Shown here piece by piece: positions 35,823 to 46,213 of a stretch of 64,000 nucleotides of DNA (the stretch's first letter is position 1; each line of letters starts with the position of its first letter). This stretch comes from Methylococcaceae bacterium (GTDB lineage Bacteria; Pseudomonadota; Gammaproteobacteria; Methylococcales; Methylomonadaceae), in the NCBI GenBank assembly GCA_016715325.1, contig JADKAL010000004.1:186001-250000 (forward strand), written 5' to 3'. The notes beneath the pieces were generated by a model, which made no database searches, had not been told where the DNA came from, and worked only from the letters and a program-made list of their open reading frames with translations. The position numbers and the translations under genes were made by a program.

Positions 35823-37799
35823 CTATTGGTATTTTCTTAAAAAGTTATCCATTGCCTGAAAAAATTGCAAACGGTCTTGTTCCCGCGACAGGTGATGGTC
35901 GGCATCCTCTAATTCAAGGTATTGAAAATCCTTCAAGCCCGCACTTTCCAGGGCTGAAGCCATTTCCCTTGAATGGCTGACATCAACGGTACTGTCTTCT
36001 ACGCCGTGCGCCAGCAACAGCGGCGTGCGTATATGATCGGCGAGGTTGATTGGTGAGGTTGCTTTAAGTCGAGACCGGTCTGACCACCAGTTACCCAACC
36101 TTGCCTCGGCCTGCCCGGCATGCAAATGCCGGTCTAGAAATCGCATATCGCTCCAATGGTTAAGAAGTTCGACTAAATCGGTGACAGGGGCGAGGCTGAC
36201 GCCGCAACGGTAAAGCTCCGGGGTCTTCGCCAAGCCCATCAGCGCCGCATAGCCGCCATAGCTGCCGCCGACAATGCAGATTTTGGCGGGATCGGCGATT
36301 TTCTCCTTAATAAGCCATTGCACACCATCGGTGATGTCATCCTGCATTTCCAGACCCCAGCGCTGGAATCCGGACTTTTCGAATTCATCGCCAAAACCCG
36401 AAGAACCCCGAAAATTCAACTGAAATACTGTCCAGCCCCGGTTCGCCATGAGTTGGGTCCAGAAATTGAAGTCATTGGCATCACGTGACCACGGGCCACC
36501 ATGCGGGAAGATAATGGTACGGCCAGAGCCTGGCGTTGGGTTGCGCGGGCGGGTCAGGTAGCCTTCCAAATTCAGGCCGTCCCGCGTTTTAAAATGCACG
36601 GTCTCCGGCCTTGCCAATTGGGAAGGCTTGAGGTCGGGATAAGTCCTGATTACGATGCTGATATGGTTTTTGTTCTCGTCAAACCAATAATATACCGGCG
36701 GATAGGCCGCGCCGGACGAAATCAGCACATGTTGTTTGTTGCGGCTGGAGATGATGCGGTTAGTGCGGTGCGGCAAGGCCTCATCAATACGTAGCTGTAA
36801 CTGCTGGGCTTCCTTGTCCCAATACACCAACTTGCCTGACTCCGCCTTGTAGTCGATGCCGATGGCACGTTTTTTATCGGCGGAAAAAATCAATTCGCCA
36901 TTCACGTCATATTTAGGGTCGGCATAGACTAACTCATATTGGGCAGATGGCGCATTCAGGTTGGTCTTAAAGACCGCCGCTTTGTCCTGGTAATCGGCGA
37001 GCAGGTATAGCCAATCAGGGTCGTCGCCAAAGCCCAAGGGTTGCGGACCGCCTCCCTTAACTCCATCGAATTCGGCAACAGTATGCCAATCGTCAGCTTC
37101 ATTCATGCGATGAACGATACGGACATTGGTGCCGATTATGCCTACCCCTACACGCGCCCGGCCTTGCTGGTCGTAAATCCAAGATCGCACATAACCTGGA
37201 TTACCGGACACCATTTCTTTATCGCCGCTGTATACATCCAGTTTATAAACATCCGGTGCGCCAAGTACTCGTTGATCTAAGGCCAGTAGTACGTGTTTCG
37301 GGTCGTCGGGCAACACCGTAAAATTATCTTGAAACTGCGAATTGTTGTCCCGCCGTACTAGTGTATTTTCGATGCGGATCAAATCGGCTTTTTCTTCGGT
37401 GCCGTCACGGTTGATTGCCAACATCCGGGTTTCGATGTATTTAAGGTCGCCCCTGCGTTCGGGATACCAAACCCGCACCAGCAGGCGTTCGCTGTTGACC
37501 CATTCGTAGCTGCGGATTCGGAATTTCTCGTTGTCGCTCGTCAGTACAATATGGACATCTTTACCGCCCCGGTTTTGCGTGATCAATGCGGTTTTACCAT
37601 CGGTGTTTTGCAGGAAGGCCACAAAGTTGCCGTCAGGTGATAAAGATAATTGCTGGACAAGCGGTAAGGCGGCAAAGGCTTTTACCGGCAATTCCCCAGG
37701 CTTTCCAAGGGCGCTTTCCGCAGTTATTTCTGGTTTCTGATGGTGGGATTGGCATCCACAGATTACTAGCACAGAGCAGAACATCATTAATCGAATCAT
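35823..37799 (-). CDS. S9 family peptidase (acylaminoacyl/prolyl oligopeptidase-like lipoprotein)
   Basis: A 658-residue exported serine peptidase. The N-terminus MIRLMMFCSVLVICGCQSHH has a lipobox (ICGC), so it is anchored as a lipoprotein. Residues ~40-400 form a beta-propeller. The alpha/beta hydrolase domain contains the nucleophile S513 in GGSYGGYAAL, D602 in HGVEDSTV and H635 or H636 in DADHHLSRE. TIIFPHGGPWSRDANDFNFW is the oxyanion-hole segment. Peptidases of this group are often found beside TonB receptors and may trim peptide chelators or antibiotics. It is convergent with receptor 1 and divergent from the sigma factor of unit 2. Confidence 0.93.
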   Translation of the reverse strand: MIRLMMFCSVLVICGCQSHHQKPEITAESALGKPGELPVKAFAALPLVQQLSLSPDGNFVAFLQNTDGKTALITQNRGGKDVHIVLTSDNEKFRIRSYEWVNSERLLVRVWYPERRGDLKYIETRMLAINRDGTEEKADLIRIENTLVRRDNNSQFQDNFTVLPDDPKHVLLALDQRVLGAPDVYKLDVYSGDKEMVSGNPGYVRSWIYDQQGRARVGVGIIGTNVRIVHRMNEADDWHTVAEFDGVKGGGPQPLGFGDDPDWLYLLADYQDKAAVFKTNLNAPSAQYELVYADPKYDVNGELIFSADKKRAIGIDYKAESGKLVYWDKEAQQLQLRIDEALPHRTNRIISSRNKQHVLISSGAAYPPVYYWFDENKNHISIVIRTYPDLKPSQLARPETVHFKTRDGLNLEGYLTRPRNPTPGSGRTIIFPHGGPWSRDANDFNFWTQLMANRGWTVFQLNFRGSSGFGDEFEKSGFQRWGLEMQDDITDGVQWLIKEKIADPAKICIVGGSYGGYAALMGLAKTPELYRCGVSLAPVTDLVELLNHWSDMRFLDRHLHAGQAEARLGNWWSDRSRLKATSPINLADHIRTPLLLAHGVEDSTVDVSHSREMASALESAGLKDFQYLELEDADHHLSREQDRLQFFQAMDNFLRKYQ

Positions 37800-38175
37800 C
37801 TGGAATCCTTTGATTTGATATGGGTAAAACGGCTAACGGACTTTACCATTCGCAGTTTGCAACGCAATTATCGGAAGGCTTATCTGAACTTAGGCTGAAT
37901 AAACGGTGAATGGGAATTAATCCCCTAGAGTAGGCATGGCGTATTGACTTGAGAGCAATGTAACCCTGCATCCAGTGGGAGCAAAAAGTAAAGCCACCCA
38001 AACTTGATTGAGTTGACAGAACCCAATGCCATGACTTTACAATATACCTTTATTAAGCCATTGTTAAGGATGGCTCACTGTTTCCAAGTATTATTTTTGA
38101 TGCCTATTACTAAAAAAGCCGGTATCTATGAGGGTTTTCCACTGTCCATGATTGCCGGGTTTCGATGAGGCTTAA
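37800..38175. other. Divergent promoter region between peptidase and unit 2
   Basis: 375 bp without a gene. It should hold the promoters of the S9 peptidase (minus) and the FecI of unit 2 (plus). No confident -35/-10 or Fur box was identified by eye. Confidence 0.5.
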
Positions 38176-38682
38176 ATGAGCGCATCTGCTCTCGACATCC
38201 AAAGCCTGTTCACCCGGCATCGGGGTGAATTGCTGTGGCACTTGCTCAAGATCGTCAAATGCGAGGAGACCGCCGCCGAACTGGCGCAGGAAAGCTATCT
38301 GATCCTGGTGGAATCGGCTGGCAAACAAACCATTGAGCAACCGCGCAGTTTCCTGTTTAAAGTAGCCACCAACCTGGCGCTTAACCACCTGCGCCGCAAC
38401 AAGGTGGCCGAGGTCAACTCACCTTATCTTGAGATTACCGAACACGCCACGCCCTCTGCCGAACATACCGCCGAACAGACGCAACGTTTTGAGCGTTTTA
38501 TCGGGATGATCGATGCCATGCCGCCGCGCAGCCGGGAGATTTTTCTGTTGCATAAGGTGCATGGAATGCCTTTGAAGCAAGTGGCCGCTGAGTTGGGCAT
38601 TACCGTCAAGGCTGTGGAAAAGCACGTTACAAAAGGCATGGCGCTTTGCCGGGAGCGGCTGTTAATGCCGGATGAGGACTAA
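38176..38682 (+). CDS. ECF sigma factor, FecI type (unit 2)
   Basis: A 168-residue ECF sigma. Region 2: LLWHLLKIVKCEETAAELAQ and SFLFKVATNLALNHLRRNKV. Region 4: MPPRSREIFLLHKVHGMPLK and VAAELGITVKAVEKHVTKGM. It clearly parallels the unit 1 sigma but is divergent in sequence, so each likely recognises its own receptor promoter. FecR follows after 82 bp. Confidence 0.93.
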   Translation: MSASALDIQSLFTRHRGELLWHLLKIVKCEETAAELAQESYLILVESAGKQTIEQPRSFLFKVATNLALNHLRRNKVAEVNSPYLEITEHATPSAEHTAEQTQRFERFIGMIDAMPPRSREIFLLHKVHGMPLKQVAAELGITVKAVEKHVTKGMALCRERLLMPDED

Positions 38683-38764
38683 CATCCTTTTTTTATTTTT
38701 ATCGGCAAAGAGGGATTTTACCGCCCAAAGTGTCTTATTTTTATAAGCCCGTATAGTAAAACCC

Positions 38765-39764
38765 ATGACCGATTATAACTCCGCGCCATTTTCACGCCCC
38801 GGCAACGCCCAGGACGAACGCATCGCCCAGGAAGCCTTGGCATGGTTCTCCCGTCAGCAAATCGGGGAATTGACCCGGCGCGAGCAACAAGAATTTATGT
38901 CATGGCACGCCCAAAGCCCAGAGCACCGGCAAGCTTACCAAGAAGCCGAAACCTTTTGGCACGATACTGAATTCAACCGGGCCTTGCAGCATGTTGGACG
39001 TAACCGGCCAGAACTATCAGCGCAAATTCTACTGATCCGGGGGCGGCGTAGGGTTCGGCGGCTTAAGCAGTTGGGTTACGGCTTGGCGGCGGGTTTGGCT
39101 TTTGTTGCCGTCTTGACCGATCCCTTGACCCGGCTTAGGGCCGATTACCTGACCCCCGGTAGGCGGTAGCCAGCGCATCACCTTAAGCGATGGCTCCACC
39201 GTCACCCTCAACACCGACACCGCCATTTCCGTGACTTTTACGACAGATGAACGCAACGTCAGCTTGCTGAAAGGCGAAGCGTACTTTGATGTCACCCATC
39301 AGTCCAACCGCCCCTTCACCGTTGCCGGGAACGTGAGCACCACCCGTGTTGTCGGTACCCGCTTCTTAGTGAAGGTCATGCCCGATGAAGAAAAGGTCAC
39401 CGTGCTAAAAGGCTTGGTGCAAGTCAACAGCCAACACCAACAAGCCTTGCTACACCCCAACGAGCAGGTGCAAACCACACCAGTAGGGTTATCTCCAATA
39501 CAAACGCAGATAGATAACCGCGAAGCCGCTTGGTTAAACGGGCATCTGGCCTACCATGATCAAACCTTGAGCCAAGTGGTCAAAGAGCTTGACCGCTACA
39601 TCCCCGGCTGGGTGGTGGTCACCGGGGATAACTTGAAGGGCTACCGCATCAGCGGGCGGTTCAACATCGCCCAACCCCAAAACGCCCTTGATACCCTGGC
39701 CTATACCTTGCCGGTCAATGTCGCTCATATTGGGCCTTGGCTGACCGTAATCAGGCCGAAATGA
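38765..39764 (+). pseudogene. FecR family regulator, frameshifted (unit 2)
   Basis: The first frame (38765-39169) encodes the sigma-binding part (AQEALAWFSRQQIGELTRRE, HAQSPEHRQAYQEAETFWHD) and the membrane helix (GYGLAAGLAFVAVL). It ends in GRR-stop, while the next frame continues GGSQRITLSDGSTVTLNTDT, KGEAYFDVTHQSNRPFTVAG and VVKELDRYIPGWVVVTGDNL. The shift lies at about 39158-39168 (CCCCCGGTAGGCGG). A small sequencing error here would restore a normal ~333-residue protein. Confidence 0.88.
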
Positions 39765-39997
39765 CAACGGTGTCAGGCACAGTTTGTCGTTCAATGTTAA
39801 TGCTGGAGCAATCAACCCAGGGATGCCGCTCCAAAATTGAATACCGCAACGAAGCTGAGTTTTTGCCGCCACTACACGCCTAATGAAAGAAAAACACAAA
39901 TCTGCGTAGGGATTTTGTCCATTGAAGTGTCTTCTATAGATAAGCCCGAAAATTCCGTGTCGGAAAAGGGCCATATTAAACCGATTAGAGACCATCC

Positions 39998-42505
39998 ATG
40001 CCCATCCGTGCAGCTTATCACTTGCCGTTATTGGTGATAACGGCAGTCCTGCAAGTTTATTTGTGTAACCCGGCACAAGCAACAGAAGGGCAGCAATACC
40101 TTATTGCCCCGCAAGACCTGTCCACCGCCATCAGCCAACTTTCAGAACAGGCCGACCTGGAAATCAATTACCCCGCCGCCCTGGTGCAAGGCTTGAAAAG
40201 TCCCGGCCTTAACGGAGACTACACTGGCCAGGATGCCCTAAACCGCCTGCTCAAAGGCACCGGACTGCGTGCCAAAGTCGCCCCTAACCATGCCTACACC
40301 CTTGAGAAAGCAGCAGTCCCGCTTATTAAGGTGAATTCGGTTGACGATGGCAAAACCCAACAGCAACCCGAGTTGGAAGGCAGCGAAGGCCAAGTGATGC
40401 CCAAAGTCACTGTCGAAGCCGACTCGGCTTACGATCCTGAATACTACGCCGACCCTTACAACAAAGATTACGTCATTCCCAACGCTACGGCGGGCACGAA
40501 GACCGACACGCCGATCATGGAAACGCCACTGAACGTGCAGGTAATTAGCAAGCAGGTTTTGAAGGATCAGCAAGTCATCACACTTGACCAAGTCTTGAAG
40601 AATGTCAGTGGTGTGACAACCGCAAATCAGGGCTTTACCGGAGGCGGGGATGGCGGGATTGGAACCGGACAAAGCCTGTTCTTGCGAGGTATCCAAACTA
40701 ATGCCTTTTTCCGCGATGGATTCAGGTTACAATAAGGGACAGGCGTTCGGGAAATGGCTAACGTAGAATCGGTCGAAGTACTCAAAGGACCCGTTGCTGT
40801 CTTGTATGGGCAGGTTGAACCTGGCGGTATGGTAAACGTGATGACCAAGCAACCCCTGGCAACGCATTATTATGGCTTTCGTCAACAGTTCGGTTCTTAC
40901 GACTTGTACCGCACTTCGTTGGATGCCACAGGTCCTGTCACCAAAAGGAAGGATTTGTTGTACCGGATGAATTTGTCCTACGAAAACAGCGGTTCGTTCC
41001 ATGAATTTGTCAATAAAGAAGATGTATTTCTGGCACCAGTTTTGAAATGGAATATCAGCCCCCGGACGCAAGCCACCTTTGAGCTGGAATATAACCACCA
41101 ACACAAAGGCCTGGACGGTGGCGGTGTGCCGTTTTTAAATGGCCAATTGATGAACGTGCCAATTGGCCGCAATTACGGCGAATACTCACCCGGTACGGTG
41201 GAAACTGTTTTTGGCAGCTTCAACTGGTCGCACCAGTTCAATGACGACTGGTCAATTAAGCACCGTTTTGGGGTCAACCAACAGCATGATACTACCGCTC
41301 TTGTTTACCCTCTCTTGTCGGATAACGTGAATGTGGAACGAGAGTTTTTTGGCACAAATAACCAGTACAACACCTACTCAACAAACCTAGACTTGATCGG
41401 CCATTTTGATACGTGGGGCTAAAGCATACGTTGCTGATGGGTGGCGATTATTTCCGGCTTAATACGGTGCAGAAGCAGTCCGGTATCTTTGATCCAACAA
41501 CCGGTTTTGGCTTTGGCTTCTCACTGATCGACCTGTTCAACCCTGCTCATCCTAGTGGCCCTTTTTCAGGCAGTTTCAAGTCGGGTTATGTCAGTTCAGA
41601 TCAAATTGACCAATACGGCCTTTACGCGCAAGACCAAATCAAGCTGCCTTATAACTTTCATGTCATGGGCGGTATCCGCTACCAATACCTGCATCAACAA
41701 ACCAGTACCACTGATCCTTTATTTGGCGGTGGCAACACGGCCACTGCGCTGTCACAAGATGCTGTCACGCCCCGCGTTGGCATCGTCTGGCAACCTCAAA
41801 ACTGGCTGAGCCTCAGCAGCTAACTATACCGAGAGTTTTGGGGCGAACACTGGAATAGTATTCCCTAATAAACCTATCCCTCCCAGCAGTGCCGAACAAT
41901 ACGAAGGCGGGGTTAAAATCGAGTTTTTTGGTGGACGGCTGCGTAGCACCTTGGCCTATTATGACTTGACCAAGACCAACGTGACGACATCCGATCCTTC
42001 TCACCCAGGCTTTAATATCGCCCAAGGCGCTGTCCACAGCCGTGGCCCGGAGTTGGATATTCAGGGTGAAATCTTGCCAGGTTGGAATGTGATTGCCACT
42101 TATGCCAATATCGATTCACGCATTAGCAAATCCAATGACGGCAATGTCGGTTCACGGCAGTTTAATGTACCACGGAACACCGGAAGCGTATGGAGCACTT
42201 ACGAATTACAAAGCGGAATATTTGAAGGATTAAAATTCGGCGGCGGCGTAACTTTACGTGATAGTCAGGAAGCTTGTTGCGACGCGCCGCCATTCAAACT
42301 AGCCGGCTATGCCACCGTTGACCTTCTGGCAGGGTATAGCCGCCAGTTTGGCGACACCAAGGTCTCTGTCCAGCTCAATGTCAATAACCTCCTGGATAAG
42401 CACTATTTTACCGGCATTGGTACCTTTAACGATCCTTTCCAAATGGCTTGGGCTGATTTCGGTCAGCCTAGGACTTTTATGGGTCAGGTTAGTGTGCAGT
42501 ACTAA
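39998..42505 (+). pseudogene. TonB-dependent siderophore-type receptor with nonsense codon and frameshifts (unit 2)
   Basis: Signal peptide, STN domain (IAPQDLSTAISQLSEQADLE), plug (TPIMETPLNVQVISKQ) and barrel ending FMGQVSVQY are all recognisable. Lesions: an in-frame TAA at 40733-40735 after DGFRLQ (the frame then continues with ANVESVEVLKGP), a frameshift near 41413-41422 (HFDTWG to GLKHTLLMGGDY), and a compensating one near 41820 (WLSLSS to NYTESFGAN). Intact length would be about 835 residues. The nonsense codon cannot be explained by a homopolymer indel, so real decay is plausible. The PepSY gene follows at 42595. Confidence 0.88.
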
Positions 42506-42594
42506 ATTCAGATACTGTTAGAGGCGCATAAAGGTACGAAAATGAAAAGTGTAGGATGTTTGGTGCGCGTCGTAATCCAACACTCTGGCTTATT

Positions 42595-43947
42595 ATGACA
42601 CGCCAATTTTGGGTATTGATTCACCGCTATGCAGGGCTTTACATGGCTTTTTTTCTTATTGTGGCAGGGTTGACGGGCAGTATTTTGGCGTTTAGGGGCG
42701 AAATAGAGCATTGGTTAACCCCTGAAAACTATGATGAGTATTATCCTATAACCATCCAGGCCAAACCTGTACTTGACCCATTTGAGTTACGGGAGCGGGC
42801 GATGGCACTTGAACCTGGCGCACAATGTAACAGTGTTCCACCGCATACTGAGTCCGGAAAAGTTTTTACTTTGGCTTGCGAGATAGTCACCCATAAAGGG
42901 AAAGATGAAACAACTGAATACAGGAATATTAGCTTAAACCCCTATACTGGCGAACGCATCCCCATCAACCTACCGAATCCATTTAACGAGCCAAGCCTTT
43001 GGCCAGTGACTAGAAAAAATATCATGGCCTGCATCTTATTATTACATTACGAGCTGCTTCTTGGTGATGAGGTGGGCTTAAAAATTTTCGGCATTGCTGC
43101 CTTGATTTGGACACTGGATTGTTTTGTGGGGTTTTATTTGACGTTGCCTAAATTTAGATCAAATCCTTTTCCCAGTTCTGCAAACATTTCAGCCAGTCAT
43201 TTCGGCAGGGATTGCCGGAATGACGGCCTTAAAAAAATGGGATCGCAAACCAAACCGCGATCTTTCTGGCAACGCTGGCAAGTGGCCTGGAAGATCAAAT
43301 GGCCGAGTTCCACCCAGCGCCTTAACTTTGACCTGCACCGGGCATCTGGCTTATGGTTTTGGCCTTTCCTGTTTATCTTCGCTTGGTCATCGGTTATGTT
43401 CAACTTGCGGGATGAGGTCTATAACCCAGTCATGAAACGGCTGTTCGAAGTCAGCGAGGCTGACCCTTATCAAACTCTTCCCCAACCGCTTTACCATCCC
43501 CCCATCGATTTCATGGACGCTTATGCCATCGGCAAGCGCCTGATGGCTGAACAAGCCCATCGCAAAGGCTTTACGGTATTGAAAGACCTAGGATTAGACT
43601 ATGATCCCGTCAAAGGACACTACAGCTATCTGGCGCACAGCAGCCGCGACCTTACAGAAATCACCACAGTTACTACGCTATGGCTTGATGCGACCAGCGG
43701 TGCCTTTAAAGGCCTAAAACTGAGTACCGGTGAAAAATCTGGGGACACCATAACTGCTTGGTTGGTTAGCTTGCATTTGGTTACTGTTTGGGGTTTGCCC
43801 TATAGGATGTTTGTCTGTGTTTTTGGACTTGTGATTTCCATGCTTTCTATAACGGGCGTTTATATCTGGTTCAAAAAACGCCGTACCGCAACAATCAAGC
43901 GCAATATAATAACCCCTGTTGCAAATCTGTCTGGACAAGTCAATTAG
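42595..43947 (+). CDS. PepSY-associated transmembrane protein (unit 2)
   Basis: About 450 residues from ATG 42595 (MTRQFWVLIHRYAGLYMAFF); the longer frame from 42556 is not conserved. Four or more membrane helices with the PepSY_TM layout: FLIVAGLTGSILAFRGEIEH, LHYELLLGDEVGLKIFGIAA, NFDLHRASGLWFWPFLFIFAW and the last pair VSLHLVTVWGLPYRMFVCVF. Conserved membrane histidines (HRYAG, LHYE, DLHRA, SLHL) could bind heme or metal. FoxB-type relatives reduce or release iron from siderophores in the periplasm. The gene is intact although its receptor is damaged. Confidence 0.9.
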   Translation: MTRQFWVLIHRYAGLYMAFFLIVAGLTGSILAFRGEIEHWLTPENYDEYYPITIQAKPVLDPFELRERAMALEPGAQCNSVPPHTESGKVFTLACEIVTHKGKDETTEYRNISLNPYTGERIPINLPNPFNEPSLWPVTRKNIMACILLLHYELLLGDEVGLKIFGIAALIWTLDCFVGFYLTLPKFRSNPFPSSANISASHFGRDCRNDGLKKMGSQTKPRSFWQRWQVAWKIKWPSSTQRLNFDLHRASGLWFWPFLFIFAWSSVMFNLRDEVYNPVMKRLFEVSEADPYQTLPQPLYHPPIDFMDAYAIGKRLMAEQAHRKGFTVLKDLGLDYDPVKGHYSYLAHSSRDLTEITTVTTLWLDATSGAFKGLKLSTGEKSGDTITAWLVSLHLVTVWGLPYRMFVCVFGLVISMLSITGVYIWFKKRRTATIKRNIITPVANLSGQVN

Positions 43948-44087
43948 CTGGCGTTAATTTGAACGTCTGCTAAGGAGTTACTAAGACATTCGGGAGCAAA
44001 GGACGAACTACTGCATTGGGTCGGACTGTCACCTTCATCTAAGAGGAAAAATTAATTTTTTGAATGACTCCTTTGGAGCAATAAAAT

Positions 44088-44495
44088 CTAATTTACCCAA
44101 TCCTCTAGTCTCAATCCGATTATTCGTTCAAACTCCCGTAAATTATGGGTAACGAGTGTTGCATCGATTGATAGCGCGTGGCAACCAATCCAAAGATCAT
44201 TTGCACCTATCGGGGTTCCGGCATCTTTAAGTTGGGTGAATTGCGTAGCGTAGTGTTCACATAATCTGATGTTGGTATCGTATACGACAGGTACTGTTTG
44301 GGTTAACTGGTTAAGTTGGCGCAATACCTGTGCCTTACGGGTACTTCGTTCCGCTCCCTTTAGCAGTTCAGCATACGTGAAAAATGACATGCATAAAGTA
44401 GCATCGTTATCCAACGAGTTGATGCGCGTGGCAATACCTGGAGGCTTATTTTTAATTAGGTAGATGAGGATGTTGGTATCCAACATGTAAATCAT
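44088..44495 (-). CDS. vapC: VapC-type PIN-domain ribonuclease toxin
   Basis: A 135-residue PIN toxin: MIYMLDTNILIYLIKNKPPG has the first acidic residue (D6), the middle Glu is in TYAELLKGAER and the last acids in GTPIGANDLWIGCHALSID. It cleaves tRNA or rRNA when free. The start overlaps the antitoxin stop by 4 bp (ATGA). Confidence 0.95.
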   Translation of the reverse strand: MIYMLDTNILIYLIKNKPPGIATRINSLDNDATLCMSFFTYAELLKGAERSTRKAQVLRQLNQLTQTVPVVYDTNIRLCEHYATQFTQLKDAGTPIGANDLWIGCHALSIDATLVTHNLREFERIIGLRLEDWVN

Positions 44496-44746
44496 AAAGC
44501 CTCGCGGTCTTGCATGGCGGGTTGCTGTGCATAATTCTGCTCAAGTTGGTTGACAAAATCTTCATCGAACGCATTGAGCGCCGCAAATAAGGCAGCACCA
44601 CGATCAACAGGAAGAGGATGGATAACCAAGTCACCATTCTCGTTGCGGGAGATTTGTACTTGGGTCGCCTCAATACGAAACTCTTGCGGAATACGCACCG
44701 CTTGGCTGTTACCGTTTTTAAAAATACGTGTAGTTAAGGTTGGCAT
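44492..44746 (-). CDS. vapB: VapB-type AbrB/SpoVT antitoxin
   Basis: An 84-residue antitoxin starting MPTLTTRIFKNGNSQAVRIP, the swapped-hairpin AbrB DNA-binding domain; the C-terminal ALNAFDEDFVNQLEQNYAQQ binds the toxin. The ATG at 44746, 6 bp after GGAG, is preferred over 44758. Candidate operator direct repeats lie just upstream. Confidence 0.92.
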   Translation of the reverse strand: MPTLTTRIFKNGNSQAVRIPQEFRIEATQVQISRNENGDLVIHPLPVDRGAALFAALNAFDEDFVNQLEQNYAQQPAMQDREAL

Positions 44747-44758
44747 GGGTAACTCCAA

Positions 44759-44783
44759 AGTGTGTACATTAGAGTGTGTATTA
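44759..44783. promoter_or_regulatory. Possible VapB operator direct repeats
   Basis: GTGTGTACATTAGAGTGTGTATTA contains two direct GTGTGTA units spaced one helical turn apart, directly upstream of vapB and within the divergent promoter region shared with the 103-residue gene. Confidence 0.4.
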
Positions 44784-44876
44784 TCTTTTCAGACAGGCAT
44801 CTTTGCAATCATTTTTTGCATGGTATTTTTGTTTTTCTGTTGATAATATTCGTACCTGAATCGAAAGGAGCGACAA

Positions 44877-45188
44877 GTGGCAACTATAGATATCGATAAG
44901 CTGACCGAAGCAGAACTCACCGACCTAAATCATCGTGTGGTTGAACGTTTAAGATTCTTGCAACAGATGCGAGCCCACGCTCACATGCTTGATTTCAGCA
45001 TTGGTGAACGGGTATCTTTCCAAACGGAGGATCGTTCTATGGTGAAAGGCATAGTCACCAAATATAACCAAAAAACTGTGACGGTTATTACCGAGTCAGG
45101 TCAACGGTGGAACGTTTCCCCAACCTTCCTAAATAAACTCGAATCATCGACCGTTTCAGCCCAGGTCATTAACATGCCGAAAAAATGA
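44877..45188 (+). CDS. Conserved small protein of unknown function with SH3-like beta domain
   Basis: A 103-residue protein from a GTG start preceded by AAAGGAG. Residues 1-42 are helical (TEAELTDLNHRVVERLRFLQ); residues 43-88 look like a small KOW/SH3-like barrel (IGERVSFQTEDRSMVKGIVT, KTVTVITESGQRWNVSP). Such proteins could bind nucleic acid or ribosomes, but no function is known to me. It is divergent from vapBC. Confidence 0.7.
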   Translation: MATIDIDKLTEAELTDLNHRVVERLRFLQQMRAHAHMLDFSIGERVSFQTEDRSMVKGIVTKYNQKTVTVITESGQRWNVSPTFLNKLESSTVSAQVINMPKK

Positions 45189-45605
45189 CACTATCTTAGG
45201 ATTTATACTCAAGATTTCGGCGTAATGGTAATTCGCCAACCTTTCCAGCTTTTCAATTTTCGACCGGAAATGGGCGATAATTCGTTATATTAACTAATAA
45301 AAACAGTAGGTTTGGTATTTGCAATAAGTCTATTTTGATTTGCTCCATAGCGGCCATTGGCTCATATCAACCAACGCATACATTGTCGGCCATGACCCGA
45401 CGCTCACCAATTTTCAGTGGGCAACCGGTCAACGCTTGTTACCGGACGTTCAAACCTTTAGGTTTTCGATATATCATGGGAAGAGGCTTCCTTATCTGGT
45501 AAAACCCTCCCGCGTAAGCCCTTGTTGCATCGATAAAAATAGCACAAGCCAAGGTTTCATAAGATAATGCGCCTATTTTAAGGTTTACTTGACGCTGTTT
45601 TGACC
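45189..45605. other. Intergenic region before unit 3
   Basis: 417 bp without a supported gene. A short open frame at 45340-45567 starts with TTG, has no ribosome site and no recognised domain. The region should contain the promoter of the unit 3 sigma factor. Confidence 0.55.
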
Positions 45606-46130
45606 ATGACAAACGCCATCACTCCCGACCACGCCTTATACTGGAGCGAATCCCTTGCTGAGGAATTGCTTCAGTTTTTGACCCGGCGGCTCAGGTGTTC
45701 CGATACTGCTGCCGAAATAACCCACGAAACCTATATCCGCTTTTGCCAGACCAGCCAGTCTACTCCCATCAATAATGCCCGTGCGCTGGCTTACCGCATT
45801 GCCCTGAATTTAGCGGTTGATTACCAGCGCAAAGCCAAGGTCAGGAGCGACCGTGCGGTTGAAGGCGATTTTGAAGAGTTTGCCGACAGCTTCCAATCGA
45901 CGGAGGCCGGGCCGGAACAGCTCGCCATCGTCCAGCAAAAACTGACCACCCTGGAAACAGCCCTGATGGAGCTGCCGCCCGATTGCCGCAATGCATTCTT
46001 ATGGCGCGGTATCGACGGCTTGACTTACCTTGAAATCGCTGCCCGTCTGGGTATTTCGGAATCCATGGTGCATAAACATTTGTCCCGGGCGACGGCTCAT
46101 TGCAGCCAACGCATGAAAGATTCCTGTTGA
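45606..46130 (+). CDS. ECF sigma factor, FecI type (unit 3)
   Basis: A 174-residue ECF sigma. Region 2: EELLQFLTRRLRCSDTAAEI and ALAYRIALNLAVDYQRKAKV. Region 4: LMELPPDCRNAFLWRGIDGL and IAARLGISESMVHKHLSRAT. The ATG at 45606 is chosen over a TTG two codons upstream. It is the most diverged of the three sigma factors. FecR follows after 83 bp. Confidence 0.92.
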   Translation: MTNAITPDHALYWSESLAEELLQFLTRRLRCSDTAAEITHETYIRFCQTSQSTPINNARALAYRIALNLAVDYQRKAKVRSDRAVEGDFEEFADSFQSTEAGPEQLAIVQQKLTTLETALMELPPDCRNAFLWRGIDGLTYLEIAARLGISESMVHKHLSRATAHCSQRMKDSC

Positions 46131-46213
46131 ACCTTCTATTTTTCCCATTATGGGTAACCGTTTGGGTGTGTTATCCGTCTTATAAAGATATGATCCCATT
46201 TTTCTGTTAGCCG

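Noticed and set aside
45340..45567. 75-codon frame upstream of unit 3
   Set aside because: TTG start, no ribosome site and no similarity; likely leader or random.
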